Program-made: the position numbers and the translations under genes
Assembly: GCA_013396655.1 (NCBI GenBank)
Contig: WBMV01006503.1
Location: forward strand, 759,896-823,895
Direction: 5' to 3'
DNA: 64,000 nucleotides
Source: Campylorhamphus procurvoides
Lineage: Eukaryota > Chordata > Aves > Passeriformes > Dendrocolaptidae
Shown here: piece by piece, positions 44,791-58,482 of the stretch
Layout: each line of letters opens with the position of its first letter
How positions within the stretch are numbered: the stretch's first letter is position 1
The notes under the pieces: model-generated
What the model saw: only the letters and a program-made list of their open reading frames with translations
Told to the model about the DNA's origin: nothing
The model's database searches: none

Positions 44791-47251
44791 CTCTCTCTAT
44801 CATGATTCAGGGGAGTGCAAGATGATGGGACTGTGGAGTATTGCTCACTGCCCACAATTACATGGGGTGAATCGGAGCACAGGACTTGGGCAGGCACCGA
44901 GGCATGTCCCACTTTCTGCACAGAGGAGGGAATACCTGAACTAGGACTAAACATGTCCTAAACCAAACTGGAATTGTCCATAGCTACAGATGCTGTTGCT
45001 GAACACTTGAAAGTAAGATTTATTTCCTCAACACAGTATGTTTTTCTCTTTTCCTTGCATTGCTGATTTGTTGCCTTTTTCTCATAATAAATAACTGATT
45101 TTGGGTTGTTGTATGTACAAAAAACCAAAAAAGGACATGTTTTTTATAAAGAATTTCCTTTGAGGGAAGTCCCCCTATAAAAATGTGGCTCAGCTCAAAT
45201 TTGAACGGACATTTTGAATCTACTGTATACTTGGCTTCCTGCACTCATGACACTGCCTCACCTGGGCTGTCAGTACACCATAAGAAGGTAATTTTTCCTG
45301 AAGAGCAGATTGCCATGCACTCACTTCTCTAGGGGCCCAAACTTGAATGCAAATGGCAACAGACAAATAGCTGGAAACATCTGGGGTGAGCTTAGCTGAC
45401 ACATGCACTGTGCACTGAGAGCGCAGTAGATTATTTAATGGGTAAGAGTTTGCTTTGATTTAATGAGAAAATGCTATTCCCTGAGATTCTCTGGAATACA
45501 TGTGAATAGGCAAGGAGATTTGTCCAACCCTATGGATGATGGGGACATGAGTGACATCTTCGTCCTCTTCGGGAAAATACACAACAGTCAATCAAATCAA
45601 TCAAAGCATCACCAAAACCATTAATTTCTTACTCTGTGTTCATTTGCCTGTACATGGTGAAATGACCTTTGGCTTCACCAGGCATTTTGTCCTTAGAAAA
45701 CAGTTCACAGCTGACTTACCCTGTATAAGGCTGTTAAAGAAGCAAGTTACCCAAGGATATGCAGGAAAAGCAAAATGTCTGACAGGACTGCCAGTCTTTC
45801 TGTCCTCAGACCCACAGTATATGAGTAAGGAGAGCAAGAACTCATCTCCCAGAGAGGGTTGAAGGTGACCATTTCTCCTCCCCTCCCGTGGGGACCAGCA
45901 GAAGGGATTGTCCATGTTTTAGTACTGATGATGCTGTCTGTCACCTAGGCCATGCTAGGCACAATCACAAGTCACTTTGTTTACCTTCATTTCAGACTTG
46001 GACTCTCTCTGCTGACAGGTAACACCATCAGTGTTTGCATCAGCCAGGAAATTAGTCAACTGACATGTTTTTAAAAAATTAGCATTCCTTACTTGCCAGC
46101 AAAGACTAACCAGGCAACAACTTCCATCATATTTCTTTTGATGATATTTGTAGTTACAGATTTGCTGTTGAGGCGCAATTATTTAATTCTTTGGCCAAGT
46201 CATAAGCTCAATGGCGCTGATGTAAATTGAAAGGGAATTGGTTGAATTTGTTGGAGTTATAATCAAGTTAAGTAGAAGAGATGAGGGCAGGATGCATCTC
46301 CTTGTCTCTAGTAGATTTGTCCTTCAAAAATTTATGAATTGATGACAGGGAGAAGTTTAATATTCTGATTTTTATAAAGTTTGATTGGATTCAAAAGCAA
46401 TTACACTACTTGGAAAATTTTATTTAAAGTAGCAAGCTCATTCCGGTATTTATTGTTATTTCAACATTCCTTTTAGGTTCAATATTAAGTTAAATGGAAA
46501 TGTAGTAAGAAATATGATGTATTTTATTAGATTTTGCTTCTTAAATAAATACCGCATTTCATGTTTACAAACAGATCAAGAATTTGCATCTGGAATCAGA
46601 CCTTGTATGAGAAATACCAGCTTGCAGTAATGAGATTTTTTTCCTAATACCTTTCCTAAGGCTGATAATAGCAGTGATATGTGGTGCATTGTCATGGCAA
46701 ACAATCACACAGCTTTGCCCGGTAGTGCATGACAGCAAAGATGAGAAAGGGTTGTGTTGAGACAAAGAAAAGAGTCTCTTTCATTGCTCTGGCATCAGCA
46801 GTTTCAGTGCCAGAGGGGGTTTGGGCTGAGTGTTTACAGAGATGACTGTACTTTGAGGTGTTCTGTGTATAAAACGAATGGGTATTTTTTTTAAATGTAT
46901 ATATATATATATATGTGTCTCTGTGTGTGTGGATGGGTGGGTGGGTAGGGCTTCTTATGACGACAAAATGGACTAAGTACAGATTGAGGGAGCATAAAGC
47001 AGACCTGTCCAACTTCCTGACAAGTTGGTACAAAGATTATACTTTAGCACTGCACTTAGTGGCAAGGCAGCAAATACATTGCATCATATTGGACAAGGGA
47101 GCAAGGCATTCAGGAAGCAGGCAGCATTTCCAACAGGAATATTCAATCCAAAAATTATCAAATGACAGCCTTTATACTGCACGTTTCTTTAAGTTTAACA
47201 TCACTGTGTAACTTCAAAGATATTAGATTTTATACCTGTGTGAGCCTGGGT
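44791..47251. other. Intergenic stretch
   Basis: No gene recognised. An AT-rich block with many TAAT/ATTA motifs lies at 46140-46560, and a TA repeat with a G-quadruplex motif at 46897-46950. Confidence 0.5.
46897..46950. repeat. TA microsatellite followed by GT and GGGT repeats
   Basis: About ten TA units, then TGTGTCTCTGTGTGTGTG, then four G3 runs separated by T, T and TA. Confidence 0.9.
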
Positions 47252-47472
47252 CACAGAATCACAGAATATGCTGAGTTGGGACACACAAGGATCACTGAGT
47301 CCAGCTCCTGGCCCTGCACAGGACCATCCCCAGGAGTCACACTGTGGGCCTGAGAGTATTGTCCAAATGCCTGTCCCAGTGCCCAACCACCCTCTGGGTG
47401 AAGAACTTTTTACTAATATCCAACCTAAACCTCCCCTGGCATAACTTCAAGGCATTCCCTTGGGTCCTGTCT
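47252..47472 (-). mobile_element. CR1 LINE 3' end, antisense, with an internal gap
   Basis: Plus strand: 'cacagaatcacagaatatgctgagttggga', 'gagtccagctcctggccctgcacaggaccatcccc', then 'cccagtgcccaaccaccctctgggtgaagaac' and 'ggcattcccttgggtcctgtc'. It belongs to the same type as the element at 44436. A block between 'ttgtccaaatgcc' and 'tgtcccagtgcc' is missing. Confidence 0.93.
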
Positions 47473-50400
47473 GGCAAGATTGACTGAATCAGTGTAATTC
47501 AGAGTGTGATGGCCTCTTGAATGGATCTTTTGGTACAGATGGATGCTAAACAGCTCTTGAGGATTTTCTTCAGATGAAATGGTTGTCCTGCCACATTTGC
47601 AGAGATTAATTCAGTGGACACAAGTGTTGGAATACTGAAGAAAATACCCCATTTTATATGTTTTACAAAAAGGATAATCATAAAATGATATATGGGCCCA
47701 GCTACAGATTTTCCACTGGGCACAGAATAGGTCTGACAATTATGATATGTAAAATGAGGCTTCTGTTTCAGGATTAGTGCTATACAAAATGTTTTACATG
47801 ATCTTATGCATTTGATTTGTTTATGGTTATCAATTTTGGAAGTCTGGAGTGTTTTATTACTGGGGGTGAAGGTCTGTGAAGGCAAACTACAAGAGAATAG
47901 TCTTGAAATGTACAAAATTAATGGGTGTTTCTGGTATGTTGCTGATTCTTTTGAAGAGATACACTATTGGAAAGAAATACTTTGAACACACTGCCTCTTG
48001 AACCTTTTGCACCATTTTGAGAAACCTGATGGGTAATTCTGCTAAAGGTAAGCACCTAGGCAAGTAGGTTTGTGCAGCAACTTAGATAAAGCAGGTCAAT
48101 GAGTGTATTTGCCCAAGCTCTGTGCTATGTAAATAGATACCACAGTGGTGGGCACATTATAGTTGATGGATGGATTAGATGGAGTCAATGTGTGAGCAGC
48201 AGCTGCACATACTCAATTTCCCAGATCTGTCCTAGACTTTTCTGGGACTGAGTCAACCAGCTGTGCACATATGTGTTGTATTATGCATGGTGTTGTTCTG
48301 TCTTTTTATTTTTATTATCTGCATACTATTTGCTATAAACTCTGATTTTACAATTATGAATCATTTCACTGCCTTCTACAATCTCCCCTCCCCATGTTGC
48401 AAAACAGATTTTAATTCAGTTAGTGCCTACTGACATCATCTCAGTTTCGTTTTTTGTTCTGGGATGCCAACCTTAAATGTATAATACTAAGTTTTCAGAT
48501 AGACCTACTTTACATATACAGAAAAGTTACTTCTCAATCATTCTTCCTTTTTGTCCTAAATTCTTTAGAAACACTGTTGTTTCTGAGAATCTCCAAGCAC
48601 TATGTTCCCCATCAAGGTTTCTTCTTTCATATTCAAGAGCATAGTGGGATTTGAAGTCACTTTCCTTAATTCATCCAAGTGAGTCACAAAACATTTCTTT
48701 GCTTTTCTTCATTTGCACCAAATACCCCATTCGAGATTGCTGGGGACCCCCTGTTGCTCACATCAAGTTGGGAGCCTTTCCCAACACACAGTGCTCTATG
48801 CACTAAGCCATGTGCATTTTGATGCCTTCAACTGCAAAGGGAGAGAGCAGAGTTGGGGCAGGGGTGGGAGGGTGATGCTGGAATTTAACAGCCTCTGTCT
48901 GCACCAACACAATTCAACCCCATTTGTTTTAATTGTACCAAACTCTAACATGGAACAATATAAATTTCAAGATGGATGCAAATCTCCCGCCGATCTCCTC
49001 TGGGCAGAGGGAAGCTGTAGAGAGCCACCTTCCTGGCCACAGGTGCAAACACTGTTCCCCCAGCAGCCCTAGCTGTGTCCAGGCAGAGATGGTAGGTCAG
49101 GTGATCAGGCTTGTCCTGGCAAATATTTCTTCTACATGCCACTATGCTGAGATTTGCCAAGTCATGTTAGCACCCTTATCTGGGCAAATGTCCCTTCCTT
49201 GCCACATGTAACACCTTGGGGAAATTTTCAGCCTGAAAAGTTCAAAATCAACTGCAAAAAATGCAATATAATCAGTTCCCAGGATAGTGTCAAAATACAA
49301 ATGCTACAAACAGTATTGGAGGGTTTGGATTAAATTTCTCTGTATTTTCAGAAACTGTTTGACTTGCTTGGTGTTGTCCTTTTTTCACACAGTTCCAAGT
49401 CCTCTCTTTGCATCTGTGGTGCATCTGTGCATATTTACTGCAGCATGTGCAGACGGACAAAATTTATCTTTTTTAATTTAAATCTTCCTCCAAATGGCAT
49501 TTGTCTTAGCACTGTTTTGTTTCATTTTCACAGCAAAGTATGGTTTTCCTCTGTGAAACAAGCAGGAGATGCAGAGTCCCATATCTGGGTTATGCCATTT
49601 TAGTTATATGTAATTGCAGCTTTGTTTTTATGTAATTTCTTTTGGTTCTGTGCTAAGATGCATACTGTACTGCTAACCTTTATGATGACTTTTTTTTTTC
49701 CCTGAGGATGCTTAGCCAGTACAAAACTCTGATATGTCCAGTCAGGATGGTAAAGACATATGCTTCCTACAATAAGCTCTTTTTTTTGCTTGCTCCCATT
49801 CAGCCTAACCACCTGCAGAATGCAAACTTACATCTTGTTTCATTGATGCCCTACTCAGAAAGAGGAGTGGAGTCTGTTCATCTGGTCCCTTCCAGGTCTG
49901 TTTGCAATTGTGGTTGTCAATAAATTGCTCTGAACAATATGGGAGCAGAAGAGACTTTTTTGCTCTTCTCCAAACAGCTTGCAGTCTTACTTTCTGTTTC
50001 TCATAAGGCATAGGATATTGATCTAGAGCTCAAAAAGGAAAAAAATTTAAGGTGCAATGAGAACTTGATGTGGCCCCTCAGTGTGTGCCATTTATTTATT
50101 TCACCAATCTGAGGCACAGTTTTAAAAATCTCTTGATGGAACACGTACACCTCTCCCTGAAGTGATTCTTGTGTTCCTACTTTGGAAACAATTAAGTACA
50201 TTTCCACTAAAATAATCAGCTATGTACTGACTTACAGTACCCAAAAATCTGCTTGTTCTGTACATAAATAAATACAAAACCTGCATTCCCTGCCCTCATT
50301 TGTCAGTTTCGCAGCACACAGTGAAGGACATAAAGAGACATAGAAATTTTCTGTAAGTAGAGATTTAACTATATGAACGATTTCTTTATAGGAAGAAAGC

Positions 50401-53400
50401 TGGAGAAAGCCTGCATCTTCTGCAATATTTTCCTTCGCTGTTCTCTTGCCATACCAATTTGTAACTACAATGGATGTCTCAGGTAAAGGACTTCACTGTC
50501 TTTACCCAAGTACAGCAGGTTTCCAACATGATATCTGTTCATATGCACATATACATGTAAAGAGAGAAAGTGAGTCCTTATCCATGTGTATGTTTTGCAT
50601 TACAGGATGGTAAGAAGATAAAATAATAGGTTTTCATAACTAACAAAATATAATTACCCCAGGGAAGGAAAAATTGGTAATGCCTGGTTGATCTATTCCT
50701 TGTGTATTTGTGTTCTTTCTAGTGTGCTATGAGACTCTAGGGGGTTTTGGCTCCTCACTTACTCCAGTGTGACTCCATCAGCTTCTCTGGTACTGAACCA
50801 ATGTACCTGAACATACCACTAAACTGATATTAGTTCCCATGCTTTGTTACACAGATGTGATGCAAAGCAGAGACAAGCTGATCCTGAGGCCAAACATGTG
50901 GTATGGATTGTGATTACAAAGATCAGTAATGAGGACAGCACTCTACACTTGTGGTTTCTGGTAAATTGTCCTTTTTTCTCCTCTTAAAAAAAAATTAATT
51001 ACATTATTATGAAACACTCCATTCTTCTTCTTATCCTGGGCAGTGAACCAATAGCCAGAAACATTTCATAGCACTGGTGAAAATTTACACTATCAATCAC
51101 TTTTTCTGAGATAGGAGTGGTTTGGCTCTTGCCAGACACAAATGTGTCTCAAGCTCTGCTGCTGCCATGTGCTGCACAGGCTGCCCCAGTGAATCTCCTG
51201 ACACATTTGCTAAGAGCTGCTGCCTGCAAAAGTGAAGCTTTGGTGCATGTATCAGTATTTGGATTTTTTTTCCCCTTTGACTGTGTTTTAAAGCTAGCCA
51301 CAGTTTCCTGTGCAGCCTGAACTCTGTGTTTCCAGCATGCCCCAGTGTCATTTCCTTGTGACTCAGTGTCAAAGGTAGGTTGGCATCTGCAGCCTGGCTT
51401 TCCCCTAGGGCCTGGCTCACAGTGCCAGCATACACTGGGGTGTGAGGTACCTGCTCCGGGTGTTCAAACCACATGTGGGTCTTCGCTGGTACACAGCAAG
51501 AGGTTGTCAGAAGTTCAGCAAAAGCACAAGAATCTCATAATTTCCAGCTCTGGGACAGATTGCTTCAAAATGTCATGGAGATAAAGAATTTAGCAAGATT
51601 CAAATCTGGGTTCAGCATTATATGAAAACAGGACTATTGAGAAGTAGTAATCAAAAAACTATTTGGAAAGATTGGAAAGGGCTAAGTTTTGAACGTTTAA
51701 ACCAGTCATCATGAATGGGCAGAATGTCTCTGAGGGGAACTATTTATCCTGACCAAAGTTTCTTGCGAATGCTCCTAAACTACCACTGTCAGAGTCAACC
51801 TATGGGGTCCACTTCAGCTGACCAATGGCCTGATGGATTTTTAGGTGCTAAGCAACAGAAAAGATGATTTTATCAGAGGTTAATCTATTATATATAACAG
51901 TGACCACAACTAATGTGACAGACATGATGTACAATTGCAGCAGAGAAAGTAAAACCTTTTTCATGAAAAATAGAATGTGCCAACCAAGAAATGACTCAGT
52001 CTTTGCAGCATTTTGAGACAAATATCTTTGAAACTATGCAAACTAACCTCATTCTTATACAGTGTGAATAGTCTAAGACACCTTATCTTGTCTCACAATC
52101 TCAGGTCAAAAGGAAATCACTCATTAAAGGAAAAAGCAGTAAACACGATGTAAGCACATTTGAAAGGTGGTGTGCTGGCATGCCCTCATAGCAAAGTGCT
52201 TTTGTATCTGGAGAGCACACACAAAGTAGATGGATACATTTCCATACACTGCCATGGTACTCTGCCTTGCTCTCATGTCCCACCTGAGGGTGCAATTTTT
52301 TGCTGAGGACAAAAACAAGTACCCACTGTAACCCAGGATGCCCCCACACTGAGCACACACGGGCTCCCATCAGCTACAAGGCACCTGTCAGGTACCAGCC
52401 CCCTCCATCTGGGCTGGACCAGCTTTAGCCTAGTGACCCAGGGAACTGCTTGTATCCCATTTCTGCTGCCTTGAAACAAAACCCTCTCCGTTCTCAGTTG
52501 TCACAGGCACTCCCCCAGTGCTTGTTCAGCAGCCCTGCACACTGCCCTGACACTCTCAGTGCACCCCGATAAAATGGCTGATTTGCTCATTACAGCTGTT
52601 GATCCCTCCTTTGGATGATCAGCAGCATTCAGCATTTACTGTCTCGTCCTGGTGACCTTCCCTCTGGCAGGCTGTAGCTCCAAGGACAGGAGTGGAGCTG
52701 GGGACCTATAAGGATGTTTCTGCAGCAAGGAGCCATGGAGGTTGCCAGCTCCTCTAACCAGAGAACTCGGCATTGATGGCCATCACCCACGCTTGGCTGA
52801 AGCTCCCACAGGTCCACCATCCAAGGCCTGGTGAAAAAATTCTGACCTTTCCTTATCAGCAAGGTGGGTCTAGATAAATGCCAAAGGACAGAAGCATGTC
52901 AGCAGCTCAAATAGAGAAAATACATTCTGCTTGTTGTTAGAGCGTTCAGTGACATCAAGGCAGCTTGGCTGCAGTTCAGCTCTTTACTCCAACATTCATC
53001 TGTGCTGTTGTGCTGTTCTCATCTTATCTGTAAAGGTGTTAAACAGATTTTCCATCTCGCTTTGTGGTTTTGACACTTGTACAGCAGGTATGTTTTCTGT
53101 GCTTCGGTTTTCCCTGAAGCTATGATCTCCAAACAGAGCTCAGGAAGGTAATGATGCTTAGTTTGTAGGTCTGAGTCTCCCTGACTCAGCCATGTTAATT
53201 GGTGTTACCTAGCCCTCTTGCAGCTGACGAAGCCATGTATGTAGCAAGCTCCTTCTTTACTGTGAAAGAGTCTGTCCTCTTCTAGGCTTAGGGTGGAGTT
53301 TTAACAGCCATTTGACTCTGCTCTTAGGGAATCATGATCTCTCCCTTCAGTGTGGAAAAACTCTCTTCACAGTTTCACTCTAATTTACTTATTCACATCA

Positions 53401-56400
53401 ATTTTTAAGACAATCTGGATGTCATATTGTTATGGAACACTACTTATTACTTGACCAAAAAAGAAAAAGAAAAATAAAAAAAACAAACAAACAAACCCGA
53501 AACAAACAAAAAAATCCAGCAAAATACAGATATAGAAAAATAATTTTTGTGTTCTTGCTTCTAGTGATATCTCCTCCCACAGTATATTTGTGACTCTTAT
53601 TATTTCACTGTCTGCGTACCAGCTCAGTAGACAGAATCCAGAAGTCTGCTAAATTAGGTAACTAAGTGTATGGTTATTTTTAACTAAGTTGAACATTACA
53701 TGTTCGTATGGCATGCTGTGCAACAGATATACACTGGTGTCATGACATTCTGCCTAGACACTTGTCCTAAATTTAGCTGTGAATTTAACCTGAGATGGAG
53801 GGCAAATAATGTCAGCCCAGCAAAACAAACCTGTTGCTTTGTGATTTGAACTTGAAGAAGGCATAAACCTCTGGTCTCTCCTGCATGTTCAGTCATTGCA
53901 GGACAACAAAAGCTTTCTCCATGGCAATATAAAGCAGAGTTCATTTGAGCAAGGTTTCAGATATTTGTTGTGTTAAAAGTTATGGACATTTCTGCAAGCT
54001 GCTGAATTTAGGTAGGGACATTTTTTTTTTCGAGGTCTGTTTATCTGTGGCATGTAAAGCAAAGACAGATCCATATGCAGAAAGCCTGTTGTTCTCATGT
54101 CATTACAGGAAGGAGAGCAATGCAATAGGTCTCAGCATATACAATAGTTAGAAACAAATCAGTCTTAAAGGAATTAGAGAGTACCAGAGAAAAGCTTCAA
54201 AAGAGACTTTGTCCATAAGGTAGCCTAAGGGACCAAATGGAGAGGTGAACAGCAATTGTACATTTCCAAGGACTGCTTTATAAAAACTGTGGAAAGGTTT
54301 CCCATACAAATTAATTTCATTTTTCCATCAGTGCTCTTTTGGAGTCACTGTTTTTCACAGGACTGTTGCTATTCATGGCAGCTGGTGTCTCAAGCTGCCA
54401 TTCTCATCCTCCTGCTCCCCTCCAAGAGCAATGGAGTCACAGAGGTATCTCTGAATTTTGTCAGTTTTGTAAAGGTCAAGGTAAAGGTGAGTCTTTCATT
54501 AAAATTCTTACTAACATACATTATAACATAAGATAAATGATATTTGCACAGCAAAGCGAACTGAATGGTAATGTTTATGATTTCCCTGTTCCTCTAAGGA
54601 ACATATATTTGTTTATATGGTCTTTGGATTGTGTTCACTTCATATTAGCACTTCATGTTCCTTCTGACTGATTCTTCTTTCAGTTTGAGTCAGTGCATGT
54701 GACCTTATGGTGACATTTGCAGAGAAGCACTGAGTGTAGTAGCTGCACACTCTTCCAAAGCTCACTGGCAGGGCTGAGTCATCAGATACCTGAAATGGGG
54801 CTTAGGACCCTGGATACTGGCTGTTCTCCTTTGTGCTCATGTCATATTTCCAGAAGATTGAGGACTTGATTTTGATTGTGTCTGAAAGGGAAACATTTTC
54901 TGTGAGGAGTGCAGAACTGGAAATTGTACAGTGGGCCAAAGTTCACCCTCACTCAGGGTGTTTGTCATCGGTTCTTAAAGTGGCATAAATTCCTCCTAAA
55001 AGGGAAATTATATTCTTAGTAAAGTGATCTCAAAACACCTACATATTTCCAGCAATGAAATATTTAGGCAGCAAAGTTAGCAAGGAATAATTTATGTCAT
55101 ATTCATTACCCCTGGGCACCTGTGACATCCTGCACCTTTTCCCGTACAAGTGCCTCTGGCTCCTCACCTCTCTCGGGGTACTGTGACCAAAGCAATCATT
55201 AGTTCTTGCAAAAGAAATTGAAATCACCTTCCCCTGTGGGAGTTTCGATATTGCTATTTGAATGTGGGTTGTGTAGCAGGAAGCACAGGAGAGTTGCTTG
55301 TGGTTCTGGTGTTTGCATTCAATCTTTGTGAGTGTCTGACGGAAGTGCAGCATGGTAACACTGAATGCAAAGTTCTGCTCACTGGAATATGATGCTAAAA
55401 TATGTGTGATCTAGCTCTATGGTCTCAGTGAAATATGCCACTCAAAACATCTTGCTGTCTTTCTGCAGTAAGAAAGTTCAGATCAGATCTTAGTAACAAG
55501 AGAACAGTTCCATGTAATTGGTGCACAAAGAGGTATGTTGTTCTGAGGCAAAGGATCATGAAGATCTTCTATCCAGGAACTGTTACTGTCAAAACTAATC
55601 AGCATTTTCTTTCAAACAGCCACACATGAGCCAAGTGTTTAGATGCAATAGAGTTAGTCACCATTGGTAGATACAGGCTGTGGAATACAGGTTGTGGCAA
55701 TGTCCATTCTCACATGCATTTCATCATGTGATGGCAGATCTGTGGCAGCTCTGCACACAGAATGGATCAATAACAAGCTCGCTGGTCTCCTGGGATGCAC
55801 AAATGAACCTTGTTTTTTCTCCAGCCTCAGCTGCCTGATTAGTCTACATAGTTTATTAGAGATGAAGCACTACTCAATTCAACTAAACGAAGTAGATACC
55901 TGAAAAAAAAAAATTAAAGAAATGGTAAATGTGCTTTCCTAACCTGACTTCTGCTGGCTATTTTGAGGAAACATAAAGAATAAAGCAATCTTGCTGTTCA
56001 TTTTGCCATTTTTTTCACATGGTCATCCTTCTTTTCTTCTCACAAATTTGAATCTCTTGTACTGCACCCTGTTTGTGAGACCCTAGCTGACACCTCCATC
56101 AGCATGAGTTGGCCATTTGCATCATTTCTATTTAAAGAGGAAGCAAAGGGATCTAGTATACAGTGTCCAATGTTGACATTTTTTCCAGAAAATAGTGTAA
56201 ATTTACATATTTATTTTTGCAGGTGACATTTGTAATCTATTGGAGTGTCTTGAGGTTAAGCTGAAAATGCAGATCTGTAACTTTGCATGCCCCAGGGGTA
56301 ATATTAGCCAATCTGATGCAATGCTAATAAATCATAATGATTGTTATTATTATGCTTTGCATGTGTTGTAATAAAGCCACAACATTGTTTTATTGGGAAA

Positions 56401-58482
56401 AAAAAAATCAACCCCCAAATGTATGATTTCATTTCTGTATAGTATTAATTCTGTAATTAAAATTTCAAACTTCTATGAGGTCTTCCTCTGAGAATTTCAC
56501 AGATACTAATTAAATAAGGTCTTATTCAACAATCTCTATCCATATAAGTAGTCCTGTTGGCTTCCCATCTGCAAGGAATTTTGGACTGTTCTCTGAAGTT
56601 AATGCATTTGATTATTTCCACTTCACTAATGTGGAAAATGATACCCAGAGGAGTTAAATGATTTACTCAAGACAAAAGAGAGAGTTAGTGGTATCTGAAA
56701 ATAGATCTTCTGAAGCAGAGTCCTGTGCTTTTATTGGAAAATTGTGCATCAGCATTTATAGCAGCTTCAAATACATCAAGGGGGTGCAGAGCTCTGCAAG
56801 GGAGCTGAGGAATATGGGAGGGAAGGGAATTGCAGTGTGCTTGCTTTGAATGGCATGGGGAGCCACCTGCAATATTAATAGCCAATGGTACCTTGAGCCC
56901 CAGGATCTTTGTTCTAATAAAGGCCTAGGCATTCTTTCCTTCACCAAGCATGAATCTGCATCACAGTATCAGCATTTTTTCTTGAGTTCAGTGATCAAGC
57001 AGACTTGAGTCAGGGGTGCAAATTCAGCGAGAGATTGCCATAAAGCAAGCAGAAGGGTTAAATGTGGGAGATACTCACTTGTGGTTTTAAGTCAAAGCTA
57101 ATTACAATCTTGAAGCAGGGGAAAAAAAACCATTGGGTACTATTTAAAAGTCACAGAGGGATGGCAGATATCTTTTCAAGGGCATAAGAATTTCACACAA
57201 TTTGGTGATGACATCCAGGGTTCCCTCACCTGTCACAGTAACTGCCCTTAACTGTGGATAAAACAACAGACCCAGCACTAGCTTTGACGGACAGATAGGT
57301 TTTCAGACAAGGGAAAGGGAAGGGAACATGTGTCATGTACTAGCCATCCTCTCATGCTGCAGCACGTTGGAGTGAAGGACAAGTATGGAGAGGAAATAAT
57401 ACGGGTCCTGAAAGACTCCACAAATGAAGCAGATGAGTTGGAATGAATCACATATTAGTAAATGATATGGTCCTGCTACATTTTTTCCCTTCAAGGCTGT
57501 TCTTGCTAAACCTTAGACGGGGTTGTTTATGCACTGGTGCATAAACAGGGTGCATACAGCTAGCCTGAGGCTTCACAAAGTACCCACTGCAATCTAGGCT
57601 TTTTTCTCTCTATATGCAATGTTTTGCCATGGGAATCAGTAAAGTGGAAGCTGGAGAAAAAAGCATAGGCATAATTTTGATACTGTGTTATAGTTTTCCT
57701 TGATTAATTGTATTAGCTGGACAAACGCATGGAAACCTTCCCAAAAAGTATTATTATCCCCATGTTCCAGCTGATCCAAGTGTCAGTTCTCCTATATATG
57801 CCTGACTTGTCTAGTTCATCTCTGGATCAGTGCTATCTCATACAATCTCCCCCTTGGCCAGCTTGTCCTCTGCCAGGTGTGGGGAAGACGGTTACCGCTT
57901 CCCATTCATGCACTCAAGGAGTCTGGAGATGGTGTGTTCACATTTAGGCAGTATGAGAGTAATTCTTTTCCACTAGTAAGCTCTTACAAATACTACTTGG
58001 ACCAAGTTCGCAACTGCTTTTGTCATCTTTTGGAAACTTGAAATCTCCCATTTGCAGCCTTAAAAATGTATGAACAACTTAACACAGCAGGAAATACCCA
58101 TGTAATATTTGGCTATTTTGTTTACCAAGCATCAGCTAAAAGAAAAGTAAATGGAGCTCACTGCTCCCCAAGTAAATAAATCCCTCCAGGACAGCATATT
58201 TTACTTCAAAATTATATGGCAATTTTTTTTTTCTTCTTTAGGTTCCAGTAACATGGCCATATATGGTCTACTTGTCAGGAACAATAAATAATGATGTAAT
58301 AGAAAGGTCAACTTTGTGTCATTTAGCTACAGGATGTTTGATGAAGTTCTTCAGATAATGCAACAGGGAAGAACTTTGGGATCAGTAAATTTCTGCCGTG
58401 CATCTTCAAACAGGAAATCTGAGATTCAGAACAACTTATATTTTGGCTTGTATTCGCTGATCATGGGGTGATCCAGAAATAA
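47473..58482. other. Intergenic stretch of about 11 kb
   Basis: No exon I can defend, and no CR1. It contains an AAAC-type microsatellite (53457-53513) and a possible conserved block with AATAAA at 56220-56400. Confidence 0.5.
53457..53513. repeat. A-rich (AAAC)n microsatellite
   Basis: A-runs with G, T and C breaks, then about seven AAAC units. Confidence 0.88.

Noticed and set aside
44568..44954. 128-codon minus-strand frame
   Set aside because: Largely overlaps the CR1 ORF2 fragment; explained by the repeat.
51097..51474. 125-codon minus-strand frame
   Set aside because: No homology recognised and no splice or promoter context.
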